A stretch of 64,000 bases of DNA from Phaeosaccion multiseriatum. Taxonomy: Eukaryota; Ochrophyta, other classes. This document shows positions 22,166 through 34,583 of the stretch, piece after piece. The notes beneath the pieces were generated by a model that had not been told where the DNA came from, searched no databases, and saw only the letters and a program-made list of their open reading frames with translations. The number at the start of each line of letters is the position of its first letter. The stretch's first letter is position 1. The position numbers were made by a program, and so were the translations under genes. The stretch lies in NCBI GenBank assembly GCA_965112735.1, contig OZ218952.1, forward strand, positions 5,270,001-5,334,000, given 5' to 3'.

Positions 22166-24927
22166 TCAAGACACGCCCCCCTCCGCGTGTACATGTACTG
22201 CTGTACCACCAACTGCTCTGTCTCCTCCTGGTGTCTCCTCCTGCCGGCGCCCCTGCCGCTCGTTGCTCTCTCGTCGGTGGTCTCTGCAGCTGGCGTCCCA
22301 TACGTTCCTCAACCCCTTGGTGTTCACATTGAGTCCGTCGACCTCGACGCCGTACTGCTCCACTCCACCCGTCGACTCGCAGAACGAAGCGAACTGCCCC
22401 ACACCTGATATCACCATACAAACGTCCCCACCCTCGCTGCGCCCTCCCCCCTCCTCCTCGTATGCCCGTATGCCTGTACGCTTTTCCTCATCCGTCTTCG
22501 CTTGCCCGTCGTCGACATCGCTGACCTTCCTTCCCCCCCCCGGGGCCTTCCTCCTACCCCCCTGGGCCCCGCTCGCAACCCCCCCCGGGCCTGCCCACTT
22601 GCGCTTCGCCGCCGCCCGAAGCCTCAGAAGGTTTCCGAGCGACGTCATGAGGTAGGTGCACCACGGATTGCGCTGAGGGCCCACGAAACGGCCGCCGACC
22701 TAGAGCACGTTGGTGATACAGCAGAGCATCACGAGAGCAGAGCAGTTGGTGGTACAGCAGAGCATTGCGAGTAGAGCAGTTGGCGATGCAGCAGCACTGC
22801 GATGAGCAAGACAGAGCCCAAGTCGCGTGCATGCAGTAAGGGGGTGCCTGGCAGAGGGGTGGAGGGCGTAGTGCTTCTGACTCGTCCGCCACTGACGACT
22901 CTACATCTCTTTCTCTCCCACCTTTGATCTCTCTATCCTCTTTCTCATTCTCCCGCCCTGTGCCTCTCTCTCACTCTCGCGCACTTGCTCTTACTTCCCA
23001 CCCTTTTCCCTCTCTAGCCTGTTCTACCTCTCTCTGCCGCTCCCTCCCTTTCCCTTTCTCTGCCCTCTCTATCCCTCCCTCTCTCTTCTCATCCCTGTCT
23101 CTCTCTCTCCCTCTCTCTTCCTTCTTCTTCTCTTCCATCCCTTTCTCTCTCCCTGTCTCTCCCCTCCCATCTCTCCCTCTCTCTGTCTCTCTCTCTCGTC
23201 CTTTCTCTCACTCACCTGAGCGCATATGCCCTCCACCGAGACCTCAACGTCGTCAGGGTCTGTCAGGCGCTGACCGTCGGACAAGAGAAGCGTCACCCCG
23301 GGGGACGCCAGCCCATGTCCAAGCCCCCCCTCGGGGCCGCCGGGCACTGAGACCAATCCGCGCTGAGCAGCAGCCGTTGGCGATGCACCACCAGCGGCAG
23401 CAGCAGCAGCTGTAGCAGGAGATGATAAAGGAGTAGTGGACGCCCTTACAGTCGATGAGGACGATGATGATGACGATGATGATGATGATTGTATTTCTTC
23501 TTCTTCTTCTTCTTCTTCTTCTTCTTCTTCTCCTCCTCCTCCTCCTCCTCCTCCTCCTCCTCCTCTTCCTTCTCCTTCTTGATCTTCCTCTTGCTCTTCT
23601 CCCGATTGCCCCCGAAACGCCCTGTGTAGCAGGGTGCGACAGCGCTCTATCTGCCCGAGGTTGCTGTTCTGCCTCACATGAGTAGAGACAAAGCCCAGAG
23701 GGGGCAGCAGGGCCGGGCGGGTCATGATGTACACGCTCGGCATGTAGTACAGCAGGTAGTCAGACACGAAGTTAGTGGCGGCACGGAGGTCGAAGACGCC
23801 TCGTAGACTGAGGGAGGGCGATGACGATGACGACGACGATGAGGAGGAGGAGGAGGAGGAGGAGGAGGAGGCTGCCCCAAGCCCACCGCAGTTGCTGCTG
23901 TCTGTGGACAGAGCCAATGGCCAGTACCTGTAGCGGGTGGGTGTCAGGACACAAGGGTGGGGAATGGTGGGGGCGTGGGACATGGCAGTGGACGGGGGGC
24001 AGGGGGCGGTCAAAGAGGCGTCGAACAGGGTTATGGTTCATCTCTTCGCGCTACATGACGGTGACGATCCACACCTCCATTGCCATCCATTGCCATCCAT
24101 GACCCCATCGCATTGGCCTGACGTGAGCTCTCCCTTTACACTTCTTCCTCTCTCCCATCTCACTCTCTCTCTCATTCTCTCTCCCCCTCTATACGCTCAA
24201 TACAGCCCTTCAGTCCTCCCTTACCTCAGCAGCAACTCCTCCATCCCCCTACGGCTCACGGCGTAGCTAAAGGCCCCCCAGAACATCCAATCCGAACCCA
24301 GCGGATCTCTCCAGGCCGCCAACGCGCCCTCTTCGTAGAACAGACGCCGCAGCTGCTCCACCTTTGCCTCATTCACAACGGTCGTTGCCAGCTGAAGCAC
24401 GGACCAGTCCGAGGGGAGCGCCGCAAGAGCCCTCCTCACGTCGGCACTGCCCAACACGTCTGCGGGGGGAGGCAAGGGGAGGGGGTCGTGGAGTCAAGAG
24501 GCCGAAGGGAAGCGGGGTCTGCTCGTGTGGAAAAAGGGTGGGCTCCCAATAGTGAGATTGTAGAGCTTCGCCCCTACCCTGTTCCCTGTCTCTTTTCATA
24601 CACACACACACACACACACACACACTCTTTCTCTCTCACACACACACAAAGCACTCTCTTTCACACACACAGCACTCTCTCACTCTCCCTCTCTCTCTCA
24701 GCACTCGGTCCCCTCAACCCCGCACCTGCAGGGGCGAAGCTGACGTCATCCTCGAGCACCATTGCCACCTCATCCCCGTTGTGGTACGCCATGCACAGGG
24801 CACGGAGGTGGGACAGCGTGAGGGCGGCCTAAGCCAGCCAAGCAGAGCACAGACGGAGAGAGAAGCCACGGAGGAGCGTCAGAGATGGCAGATGACTAGG
24901 GCAAGTACACGCAAACGCTTCACACAC

Positions 24928-24999
<72 letters not shown>

Positions 25000-25599
25000 G
25001 CTTGTTGTGGTCTCCGTTGGTCCCCTCAAAGGTGTGGACATCCCACGTGACGATGGAGAGAGCTGCTCGAAAGCCGCCTTCGTCGTCGCCCACCGCGGGG
25101 TGGTATTTCTTCTGCTCACCCCCCTTTGCCTCCTTCTCCTCCTTCTTCTCCACGTCCTCCTCTCCGGAGTGGTAGTAGGTCACGGTACCCGTTGCCTCCT
25201 CGACATGGGAAGACAGGAGAGCCCCGTCCAGAGCCTCGACTCGGACAGGCTCCACGCCCACCTGCCTCAGCTGGGAGGACATGTAAGCCCACCTGTCGAG
25301 AGGGAGGAGGGCGAGCGATTACAGCGCATTTGAGCAGCAGGAGAGAGGGGTAGTTTGTTCTCGTTAAGTTGTCGGTGAAAGCGTCGGTCGGTTTGGATTC
25401 CTCTCTCCCTGCCTCCTCACCTATCTGCGCTGCGCCGCAAGTTGATGACGTACACATTGTCCACGGCGCGCATCATGTCCTCCACCCCAGCACCGATTGC
25501 CACCTCCTGACTCTCTTGCTGGGCACGAGGAGCAGCAGCAGCTCTGGCGGCAGAGATGGAAATCACCAGGAGACAGCGCAGCAGGATGGAGTGCAACAT
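22166..25599 (-). CDS. Glycosyltransferase family 25-like protein
   Basis: Six minus-strand exons, 25599-25421, 25292-24998, 24828-24726, 24459-24225, 23927-23216 and 22672-22166, give about 676 residues. It starts with a signal peptide (SILLRCLLVISISAARAAA). GT25 hallmarks follow: VYVINLRRSADRWAYMSSQL, VGVEPVRVEALDG, LTLSHLRALCMAYHNGDEVA, MVLEDDVSFAP (acidic metal/nucleotide motif), and DWMFWGAFSYAVSRRGMEEL. The family includes LPS galactosyltransferases and collagen galactosyltransferases, so transfer of a sugar in the secretory pathway is likely; donor and acceptor are unknown. A long Ser/Gly/Glu low-complexity insert fills part of exon 5, and the last exon (169 codons) has no recognised domain. 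Exons 1-3 lie inside the tandem duplication and recur at 27239-28108. Confidence 0.8.
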
Positions 25600-26445
25600 G
25601 TTTTCGAGGCGGTCCTGCTGCTGCTGCTACCGCTGTTATGTTCTAGCTCGTTCCATGACCACCCTAGCTCCTGTCATCTCACCCAGCTTCGCTCTCCAAG
25701 TAGTGGCGGGTGAGAGCGAGGGAGCTTTACTTTTAGGCAGAGACACAGATGGCAGATGGCACTTGAGGAGCTTTATAAGCCTGATTGCTCACAATCACAA
25801 TAGCACAATAGCTAATATTTACGATATGCATGTATTATGCACGTAAGAGAGACACGCTTGATGCCCTGCAGCCTTCCCCTCCTTCGTTATTCGTTATTCG
25901 TGCATACGGCGAGCCGAAGTAAGCCAATTAGCTAAGCCAAGGCAAGGCCAAGGGCACTAACTTCCTCGGGCCAGTCCACATCTGCATCCGGACGAAATGA
26001 CGAAATCAAGCCTCTGTGGAATGAATCATGTTCTGCATCATCCTTACTCCCTCCCACTCCCCATCCACCCGCCACCCCACTCCTCCCTGTGTTCCCCTCT
26101 CTCCCCGCTCGCTCTCCCCCCCCCCCCGGATCCTCCCAAACAATCCATGTAAGTCAGCGGGTGTGCTTCCTTGCCCCTTGCTCCTTGCTCCTTGTGCTTT
26201 GAGCTCCACGATGCCCGTGACCTTCATCCCGTCCTCCCTCCCTCTCCGACTCGCCCCCGCGCCACCCCCATGGCCGACGCTGAGTCCCTCTCCATGATGA
26301 TGATGATGAGCCCCTCGCAGTCTCCACCTTTCACTCGGAGATTGAGGATGACTTCTCCCACCCCACCACAGTGGAGTGAGAGAGAGGAAGAAGAGAGCTC
26401 GATAGAGCTGAGAACCTCCCATCTTCTCCTTCTCTTCGCCGTCGT

Positions 26446-26549
26446 CCTCCTCCTCCTCCTCCTCCTCCTCCTCCTCCTCCTCCTCCTCCTCCTCCTCCTC
26501 CTCCTCCTCCTCCTCCTCCTCCTCCTCCTCCTCCTCCTCCTCCTCCTCC
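26446..26549. repeat. (CTC)n triplet repeat, copy 1
   Basis: About 34 CTC triplets in the noncoding part of duplication unit 1. Confidence 0.95.
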
Positions 26550-26821
26550 CCCTTCTTCATTCTTCACGAGTCACCCCAGACAAAGAGACCCGCGGCTCTC
26601 TCGAAGCCTCTTTCCCTCCTCCCCGAATTTCTCTCGAGACCCTTTCCCCTCTCCTTTCTCGTCCCTCGCCATCATCTCCCTCTGTGTGTCTCTCTCGCTC
26701 AATCGTGGACGGACACGCCATGCGCAGGGCACTTGATGACTCTCCTCCTTCCCCCTTTCACGCCTGCCTCCCCTCCCTTCCCCTCACCACTTGCTTTGCC
26801 CTGCCTCGCATGGATATGGGC

Positions 26822-26882
26822 TCAGTCGCAGGCGATTTTACTGTCAAAAGATGACAGTGTAATGCCGAAGGCCTGGAAAGGG
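26822..26882 (-). pseudogene. Orphan copy of the last Tubby exon
   Basis: Same 61 bases as the true last exon at 29334-29394 ([19 protein letters not shown] plus stop). It lies in duplication unit 1 with no Tubby exons upstream except across unit 2, so it is probably unused or an alternative 3' exon. It is about 1.2 kb upstream of the intact GT25 start. Confidence 0.85.
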
Positions 26883-27238
26883 CTGTTTCGATAAATGATG
26901 AATATAACATTCATGTGTGTGAAAGGCATCGGCCGAAGACGAGGCAGAGGAAGAGGGGAATGACAGCGGGTGGTGAGACAGGCATCCCACGATCCATCGA
27001 AACCACAGAGGGCAAGAACAAGACTGGCACTCTACTCTGCACACCTCTGCACACCCACTCGCACACCCATGCATGCTCACGCAAGCGCCGCACACGCACA
27101 CCAACACACACCGCACACACACACACACACACACACACTCTTTCTCTCTCACACACACACAAAGCACTCTCTTTCACACACACAGCACTCTCTCACTCTC
27201 CCTCTCTCTCTCAGCACTCGGTCCCCTCAACCCCGCAC

Positions 27239-27440
27239 CTGCAGGGGCGAAGCTGACGTCATCCTCGAGCACCATTGCCACCTCATCCCCGTTGTGGTAC
27301 GCCATGCACAGGGCACGGAGGTGGGACAGCGTGAGGGCGGCCTAAGCCAGCCAAGCAGAGCACAGACGGAGAGAGAAGCCACGGAGGAGCGTCAGAGATG
27401 GCAGATGACTAGGGCAAGTACACGCAAACGCTTCACACAC

Positions 27441-27508
<68 letters not shown>

Positions 27509-28108
27509 GCTTGTTGTGGTCTCCGTTGGTCCCCTCAAAGGTGTGGACATCCCACGTGACGATGGAGAGAGCTGCTCGAAAGCCGCCTTCGTCGTCGCCC
27601 ACCGCGGGGTGGTATTTCTTCTGCTCACCCCCCTTTGCCTCCTTCTCCTCCTTCTTCTCCACGTCCTCCTCTCCGGAGTGGTAGTAGGTCACGGTACCCG
27701 TTGCCTCCTCGACATGGGAAGACAGGAGAGCCCCGTCCAGAGCCTCGACTCGGACAGGCTCCACGCCCACCTGCCTCAGCTGGGAGGACATGTAAGCCCA
27801 CCTGTCGAGAGGGAGGAGGGCGAGCGATTACAGCGCATTTGAGCAGCAGGAGAGAGGGGTAGTTTGTTCTCGTTAAGTTGTCGGTGAAAGCGTCGGTCGG
27901 TTTGGATTCCTCTCTCCCTGCCTCCTCACCTATCTGCGCTGCGCCGCAAGTTGATGACGTACACATTGTCCACGGCGCGCATCATGTCCTCCACCCCAGC
28001 ACCGATTGCCACCTCCTGACTCTCTTGCTGGGCACGAGGAGCAGCAGCAGCTCTGGCGGCAGAGATGGAAATCACCAGGAGACAGCGCAGCAGGATGGAG
28101 TGCAACAT
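27239..28108 (-). pseudogene. Truncated duplicate of GT25-like gene (exons 1-3 only)
   Basis: Exons 28108-27930, 27801-27507 and 27341-27239 repeat GT25 exons 1-3, with intact start codon, signal peptide and splice sites. Downstream on the minus strand comes the orphan Tubby exon and then the complete GT25 gene. Joining exon 3 to the orphan exon would shift frame. Splicing over to GT25 exon 4 would keep frame, so this copy could act as an alternative promoter and 5' end. Without that it lacks the C-terminal half of the catalytic domain. Confidence 0.82.
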
Positions 28109-28954
28109 GTTTTCGAGGCGGTCCTGCTGCTGCTGCTACCGCTGTTATGTTCTAGCTCGTTCCATGACCACCCTAGCTCCTGTCATCTCACCCAGCTTCG
28201 CTCTCCAAGTAGTGGCGGGTGAGAGCGAGGGAGCTTTACTTTTAGGCAGAGACACAGATGGCAGATGGCACTTGAGGAGCTTTATAAGCCTGATTGCTCA
28301 CAATCACAATAGCACAATAGCTAATATTTACGATATGCATGTATTATGCACGTAAGAGAGACACGCTTGATGCCCTGCAGCCTTCCCCTCCTTCGTTATT
28401 CGTTATTCGTGCATACGGCGAGCCGAAGTAAGCCAATTAGCTAAGCCAAGGCAAGGCCAAGGGCACTAACTTCCTCGGGCCAGTCCACATCTGCATCCGG
28501 ACGAAATGACGAAATCAAGCCTCTGTGGAATGAATCATGTTCTGCATCATCCTTACTCCCTCCCACTCCCCATCCACCCGCCACCCCACTCCTCCCTGTG
28601 TTCCCCTCTCTCCCCGCTCGCTCTCCCCCCCCCCCCGGATCCTCCCAAACAATCCATGTAAGTCAGCGGGTGTGCTTCCTTGCCCCTTGCTCCTTGCTCC
28701 TTGTGCTTTGAGCTCCACGATGCCCGTGACCTTCATCCCGTCCTCCCTCCCTCTCCGACTCGCCCCCGCGCCACCCCCATGGCCGACGCTGAGTCCCTCT
28801 CCATGATGATGATGATGAGCCCCTCGCAGTCTCCACCTTTCACTCGGAGATTGAGGATGACTTCTCCCACCCCACCACAGTGGAGTGAGAGAGAGGAAGA
28901 AGAGAGCTCGATAGAGCTGAGAACCTCCCATCTTCTCCTTCTCTTCGCCGTCGT

Positions 28955-29061
28955 CCTCCTCCTCCTCCTCCTCCTCCTCCTCCTCCTCCTCCTCCTCCTC
29001 CTCCTCCTCCTCCTCCTCCTCCTCCTCCTCCTCCTCCTCCTCCTCCTCCTCCTCCTCCTCC
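28955..29061. repeat. (CTC)n triplet repeat, copy 2
   Basis: As copy 1 but one triplet longer. This is one of few differences between the duplication units. Confidence 0.95.
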
Positions 29062-29333
29062 CCCTTCTTCATTCTTCACGAGTCACCCCAGACAAAGAGA
29101 CCCGCGGCTCTCTCGAAGCCTCTTTCCCTCCTCCCCGAATTTCTCTCGAGACCCTTTCCCCTCTCCTTTCTCGTCCCTCGCCATCATCTCCCTCTGTGTG
29201 TCTCTCTCGCTCAATCGTGGACGGACACGCCATGCGCAGGGCACTTGATGACTCTCCTCCTTCCCCCTTTCACGCCTGCCTCCCCTCCCTTCCCCTCACC
29301 ACTTGCTTTGCCCTGCCTCGCATGGATATGGGC

Positions 29334-29623
29334 TCAGTCGCAGGCGATTTTACTGTCAAAAGATGACAGTGTAATGCCGAAGGCCTGGAAAGGGCTGTTT
29401 CGATAAATGATGAATATAACATTCATGTGTGTGAAAGGCATCGGCCGAAGACGAGGCAGAGGAAGAGGGGAATGACAGCGGGTGGTGAGACAGGCATCCC
29501 ACGATCCATCGAAACCACAGAGGGCAAGAACAAGACTGGCACTCTACTCTGCACACCTCTGCACACCCACTCGCACACCCATGCATGCTCACGCAAGCGC
29601 CGCACACGCACACCAACACACAC

Positions 29624-29661
<38 letters not shown>

Positions 29662-29703
29662 GAGGCGCATACACACGCGCACACACACACCCGCACACAC
29701 ACC

Positions 29704-29736
<33 letters not shown>

Positions 29737-32700
29737 ACACGCACGCACGCACTCACACACCTGATGGGGTACTGGAAGTCCATCGTAAATTCATCCTTGG
29801 CAACTCGCCCGAACTGCAGAATGATGTTATTCTGGTCGTCGGGAGACACGAGCTGCAGCGTGGGGAACGGGGGGGAGAAGCGCAACACCACAGCAACATC
29901 ACAGCAACACCACAGCAACACCACAGCAACACCACAGCAACACAACAGCAGCACATCACAGCAACACCACAGCAATATCACAGCAACATCCGGCAAGTTG
30001 CACTTAGTCAGAGGTCTTTCGGTGGGGGCTCTTCCTCCGTTTCCGTTCGTGCCGTTCCCCTAAACCTCAAGCCGGGGGGCAGGGGGCTTCAAGCGTGACA
30101 AAGCACAGCAAAAGCAAAGCAACGCAAGGCAAAGCACGGCAAAAACAGCCCCACACTCTCTTGCATCATCACACCACACCACATGATGTCAAATCACATT
30201 TGACCGGACGATAACTCCCTCCCTGCCTGCCGAGTAGTCTCCCTGAGGCCTCCCTTCCTCCATCCGTCTCTGTCTCTGTCTCTCTGTCGTGCCGATGGAG
30301 CACACCCACTCACCCACCCACTCACCCACTCACTCACTCACTCACTCACCCACCTACCACCCACACAACCTCTCTCTTCCTCGCCTTCTTCACCTGAAAG
30401 TTCTTGACGCTGGCCATGGTGACGCGTCCGTTGAAGTTGAGCACATACGCGCTCACCTGTGCATTGTGTGGACATCAAAGCAGCAGAAGTGCAGCAGCAG
30501 AAGTGCAGCATAGAGAAGCAGCAGGAGCAGCGAGGCGCAGACAACGAAGGAAAGGAGGAAGGAGGCAAGGTGAGACAAGAAGGGGGGCAAACCGACAGAA
30601 CGAGGACATGAGAACGTGCCCCAGCCGACTAATCAACCAAGCAACCAACCAACCAACCACCAGTCATCCACCCACCCCAACCACTCAGCCACCCACCCCA
30701 CCTGATCATTCCATCGCGGGGGCTTGTTGATGAGATAGATGATGTCATTGTACTCTCGATTGCGTATTTTGCCGAGCATGTCGTCTTCGTTGGGCCCGGG
30801 CACGCGGTAGCGCTCTACCTCCGCCCCTGTGAGGCGGGGGATGGCTGCCTGCATCTTACGAGGGCCTCTGTTGGAGGGAGGGGAGAGGAGGGGAGGGGAG
30901 AGAGGAGGAGAGGAAGGATGAGTGGCAATGGATGGCGGGGAACGAGCGCGTTGAGCTTGGACTTTGAGGATAGACTCGAGATTCGATTTCGATATCGATA
31001 TCTTGATGGCTTGGTGTTGGGGGTACTGAAGGTAGGGTGTAAGAAAGTCAAAGTGAAAATTTTGATGTGGTTCTTTGTGGTTCTGAGACGCTTCCGAGAC
31101 TACTCTCAGATAGTTCTGAGATGGTTCCGCACCTGCTGCCCATGACGTTGGAGGCGTACACGGCGGAGGCGAGCTCCTGGCGGGGAAGGTCGGAGTGCGT
31201 GCCACCCTCCGCATCCTTGGGGTTGGTGCCGTCGTCGAACACCTGTGAGTGAGATGAGTGAGATGAGGGAGGTAGGTGTATATGAGTGCTCGTGCCTCCC
31301 TCCCTCCCCTCCCCTCCCCTCCTGCCACTCTGCCCCACCCACACACACACATACACACCCACTCACCCACCAACTCCCCACACCCACACCCAGGCACCCA
31401 TATACACACATGCACCGCTGCTCCCATACCCCCATTGACGAACCACACCCACCCACCCATTGACACACTACATCCACCCGCTCACCTGGAACTCCGTCCC
31501 CACGAAGTTGGCCCTGAGCTTGCCCAAGTAGTTCCCGCTCTCTTTGTTGAGGTCACCGGCACGCATTGAAATGAGGTAGTTCGAGGTGCGATTCTTGGCT
31601 CTCTTCTTGCCGCACATGAGGAAGCGGTCACCCTCCTTCATGTAGAGGTGGTACTCGGGGAACACCTAAAGGAGGAGGGGGGGGGGGGATGAGGGAGGAA
31701 ATAGGGAGAATATGACTAAGGGGTAAAACTGATAGTCAAGCTCTTCCTTCCTTCCTTCCTTCCTCACTCCAAACCCCTCCTCCTCCTCCTGCTCCTCCTT
31801 CTCCCCCTTGTATCACCAACTGCTCACCTTCTTCCCTCCGGTCTTGTTCCTCCTTACGTAACACTGCACAATACCCGCCTGCCTCGGAGTGGGTGCCATG
31901 AGGAGCTTGCGCATGTCACTAAAGTCCATTGCATCCGCACTGGATACGCGCGGGGTGGACTCACGCACAGACCCACTCAAAGAGCCGCCCTTGTCGACAT
32001 CCGAGGTAGGGCTGCTCGCGTTGCTCCCGCCCTCTTCCTTGGTGTCCTCCTCCGCCTCTCCGCTCCTATTGGCCGCCAGCTCTAGCTCCAGCTCCTCCTC
32101 CTCCTCCTCGTCATCCTCCTCCTCGTCATCCTCCTCCTCCTCCTCCTCCTCCTCCTCATCATCATCATCATCATCCTCATCATCACCATCATCGTCGCTG
32201 TCCTCCCCCTCCTCCTCGCTGTCCATCCGCCGGTTGCCCCTCCTCCCGCCGCGCTGCTTGCCCTCGGAATCCTCTTTCCTGCTGCTGCCCCCCCTCTTGT
32301 GGGAGCGGCTCTTGCTGCTGCCGGCCCTTCCCTCCTCACCTTGGTCGTCCTCGTCCCTGTTGCTTCTCGGCTTTCTCTTGGGCGACGACGCACCCCCCCT
32401 CTCCCCCTCCTCCTTTTCGTCCTCCTCCTCCTCCTCGTGCCCCCTCCTCCGCGCCGATCTGGAAGAGCCTGTTCGTTGGTGCCCCCCCCCTCCCCCTCCG
32501 TCGCCGTCCTCCTCCTCATCCTCGAAGGAGGAGGATGTTCGGCTCTTGCCCTTGCTGCGACTGTTCTTCGACTCTTGCTCACCCCCCCTGTGACTGTTCC
32601 CCCTTCGATCAGCCCCCCTCTCAGACGGCTTTGAGCCGGCACCATCCCTGTCTCTGTGTGCTGCCTTATCTGCCCTCCCCTTGCTGCTCTTGCTGCCGGT

Positions 32701-34390
32701 GCCCCCCCTCCTCCCTTCCCCAGACATGTGGCTGTCGTTGTCATTGTCACTGTCGTGTTGGTTGTTCAGTCGGTCGGCGCTGCCCTTCCTCCTCACATCG
32801 CTGCTGATCCCTCCCCTTGCCTTGCCCCTCCCTACGGGGCCCTTGCTGCCGCCTATGGACGAAGACCCCCCCACGCTGGCCTTCCTACTCCCTCCACCCG
32901 CGTCTTCCCAATCGTCCTCACCGGAGTCCTCATCCCTCCCGTGGAATCCACTCCCCCTCCTCTTGCCTCCTCGATCCTCTCTCTCCCTGCCGACCACCTT
33001 TCCTCTACCCGACTTTGTTGGACTCGGTCTCTCCCACTGGTCCGCTTCGTCCGGGGCACCCGTCTCGTCGTCTCCTCCTCCCCTCCTGCTGGCCTTTCGA
33101 CCTTCGGTGCCGTTGCCATCACCGTGATTGTCGTCGTCTTGTTGCGCATCGGAGTCTCTGTCCTTTCTCCTCCTTCTCCTTCGCTCGTCCTCCTCCTCTT
33201 CTCCGTCGCTTCTCATGAGGTTGGCAGTTACAGGCCGCCGTCCAAACTCACTGCCCCCGCTCCTCTTAGAAGCCGAAGTCCGCCGTCCGTCCTCTCTCCC
33301 TGTTGTCCCCGATCCCCTCTTTTCCCGTCTTCCCTTCCCTCGCCTTCCTTCTTCGTCGTCCTCCCCTCCCTCCTCTTCCCCATCACTACCCCCACCCCTA
33401 CGGGAGCCCTGCCGACTGTGTGACTTCCCCTCCTTGGTCTCCTCCTCCTCCTCCTCCTCGTCGTCGTCGTCGTCGTCCTCCCCATACGGGTCGTGATCCA
33501 TTGTCCTAGGGGCAGAAAACTGCCTCACTGGTGGAGTAAAGGTGCCTCCCGGCGCTGCTGCCGTAGCCCCAGCCCCCCCCCCGCCTTTCAGATAAGAAGG
33601 GTTGGCGAGCCCTCGACTCAAACCCACGGCGTCGGTGTTGGCTCGAATCGCTCCCCCTGGTCCGTTCTGCTGCCTCCGTTTCATCTGAATCTCCCGCTGC
33701 TGCGCAAGGACTCGAGCTCGGCTTTGACTGGTGGAGCCGAAGGAAGAGCCAAGGTCGAGATCACGGTCGATATCCGCTTCTCGTTGGGCTAGCCCCAGCG
33801 TTCCTCCCTCCGCTGCCCCTCCAGCCGGGGACCCCCCTCCTACTGTGGAGCTCAGCGTCTTGTCGATACTAGAGCGCTGCGGAGGAGGCGCGGACGAAGG
33901 AGCGGGAAGTTTCCTCCTGGTCTTGCCGGACGAACCTACTGAGTCTCTTCCCTGTTTCGCAGGAGAGGGCCGTCAGGCGTCAGGAGCAGCAGCAAGAGCG
34001 GAGAACGCAGTACAGGTGGAGCGTAAGCGGTGCATGTCAGAGAGAGGGGGGGATAAGGGCTTCCCTCAGTCTGCTCATGTGCCCCTCCATCGACGAGAGA
34101 CATGTAGTTTTCCCCTTCGAGAGCAGAGTAGGAGGGAGATGGGTCAGAGCCGTAGGTGATGCAGAAGAGGAGATTCCCAAGACAGGAGGACACCACATCC
34201 TCACATCCTTGTGTCAACAGCGCACCTTGGAGTGCCTCCCGTAGCCTACTGTCGCGGATGCTCCTCCGGTGGTGTCCCTCTCCGCCTTCCCGTGTCGACT
34301 CGTCTTGCTCTCCTCCTGCGGCACCGCGCAGGCTTCTTCTAGCTCCCTCTCCAGGTCTGCCATCTCGAAGGCGCTCTCATCCATAAACAT
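29334..34390 (-). CDS. Tubby-like protein with long acidic/basic N-terminal extension
   Basis: Eight minus-strand exons (34390-34226, 33951-31828, 31665-31486, 31242-31133, 30867-30702, 30456-30394, 29852-29761, 29394-29334) give about 986 residues. The last 240 form a full Tubby domain: [79 protein letters not shown] and the terminal [11 protein letters not shown]. Tubby domains bind PI(4,5)P2 at membranes, and the KKR[11 protein letters not shown] segment is the usual lipid-contact region. In animals TULPs carry cargo into cilia. The first ~740 residues are mostly Ser/Gly/Arg/Asp/Glu low complexity and likely disordered. The last exon sits inside duplication unit 2. ATG 34390 is followed by another at 34384. 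Confidence 0.9.
29881..29992. repeat. (CAACACCACAG)n minisatellite
   Basis: Roughly ten ACAGCAACACC-type units directly upstream (gene sense) of the acceptor of the Tubby exon ending at 29852. Confidence 0.9.
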
Positions 34391-34583
34391 GATCAGATAC
34401 GCGCTAGTGCTGCCCCTTTCTCTCTCTCTTGTACGAGAAGTAGTTGAGGGAGAGAGAAAGGAAAGGAGTAACCGATGATCGCCTGGTGTCAGGACTCAAA
34501 TCGCCATATGCCTCTAAATAATGCGGAGTTCGATTTTTTTTTTCTACAAATTTGCCTCATGTACATAGAGCTTGCTCGAATGT
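34391..34583. promoter_or_regulatory. Short spacer: Kelch-BTB 3' end and Tubby promoter
   Basis: Only 193 bases lie between the Kelch-BTB stop and the Tubby start, both genes reading minus. It holds an A-run on the gene strand (34536-34547 T-run on plus). Confidence 0.5.

Larger units (their letters stand above)
24625..29649. repeat. Tandem duplication of a ~2.51-kb unit, breakpoints in CA microsatellites
   Basis: Unit 1 is about 24625-27137 and unit 2 about 27138-29649. Offset between copies is 2513, 2509 then 2512 bases, changing only at a CA run (24921-24997 versus 27434-27506) and at a CTC run (one triplet longer in copy 2). I saw no substitutions in the sections I compared. Both junctions lie in CA tracts: one in GT25 intron 3, the other in the last Tubby intron. 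Each unit carries GT25 exons 1-3, their upstream region and the last Tubby exon. Confidence 0.93.

Noticed and set aside
31889-33496. Ser/Pro/Leu-rich plus-strand ORFs opposite the Tubby N-terminal exon
   Set aside because: Antisense shadows of a low-complexity coding exon; no domains.
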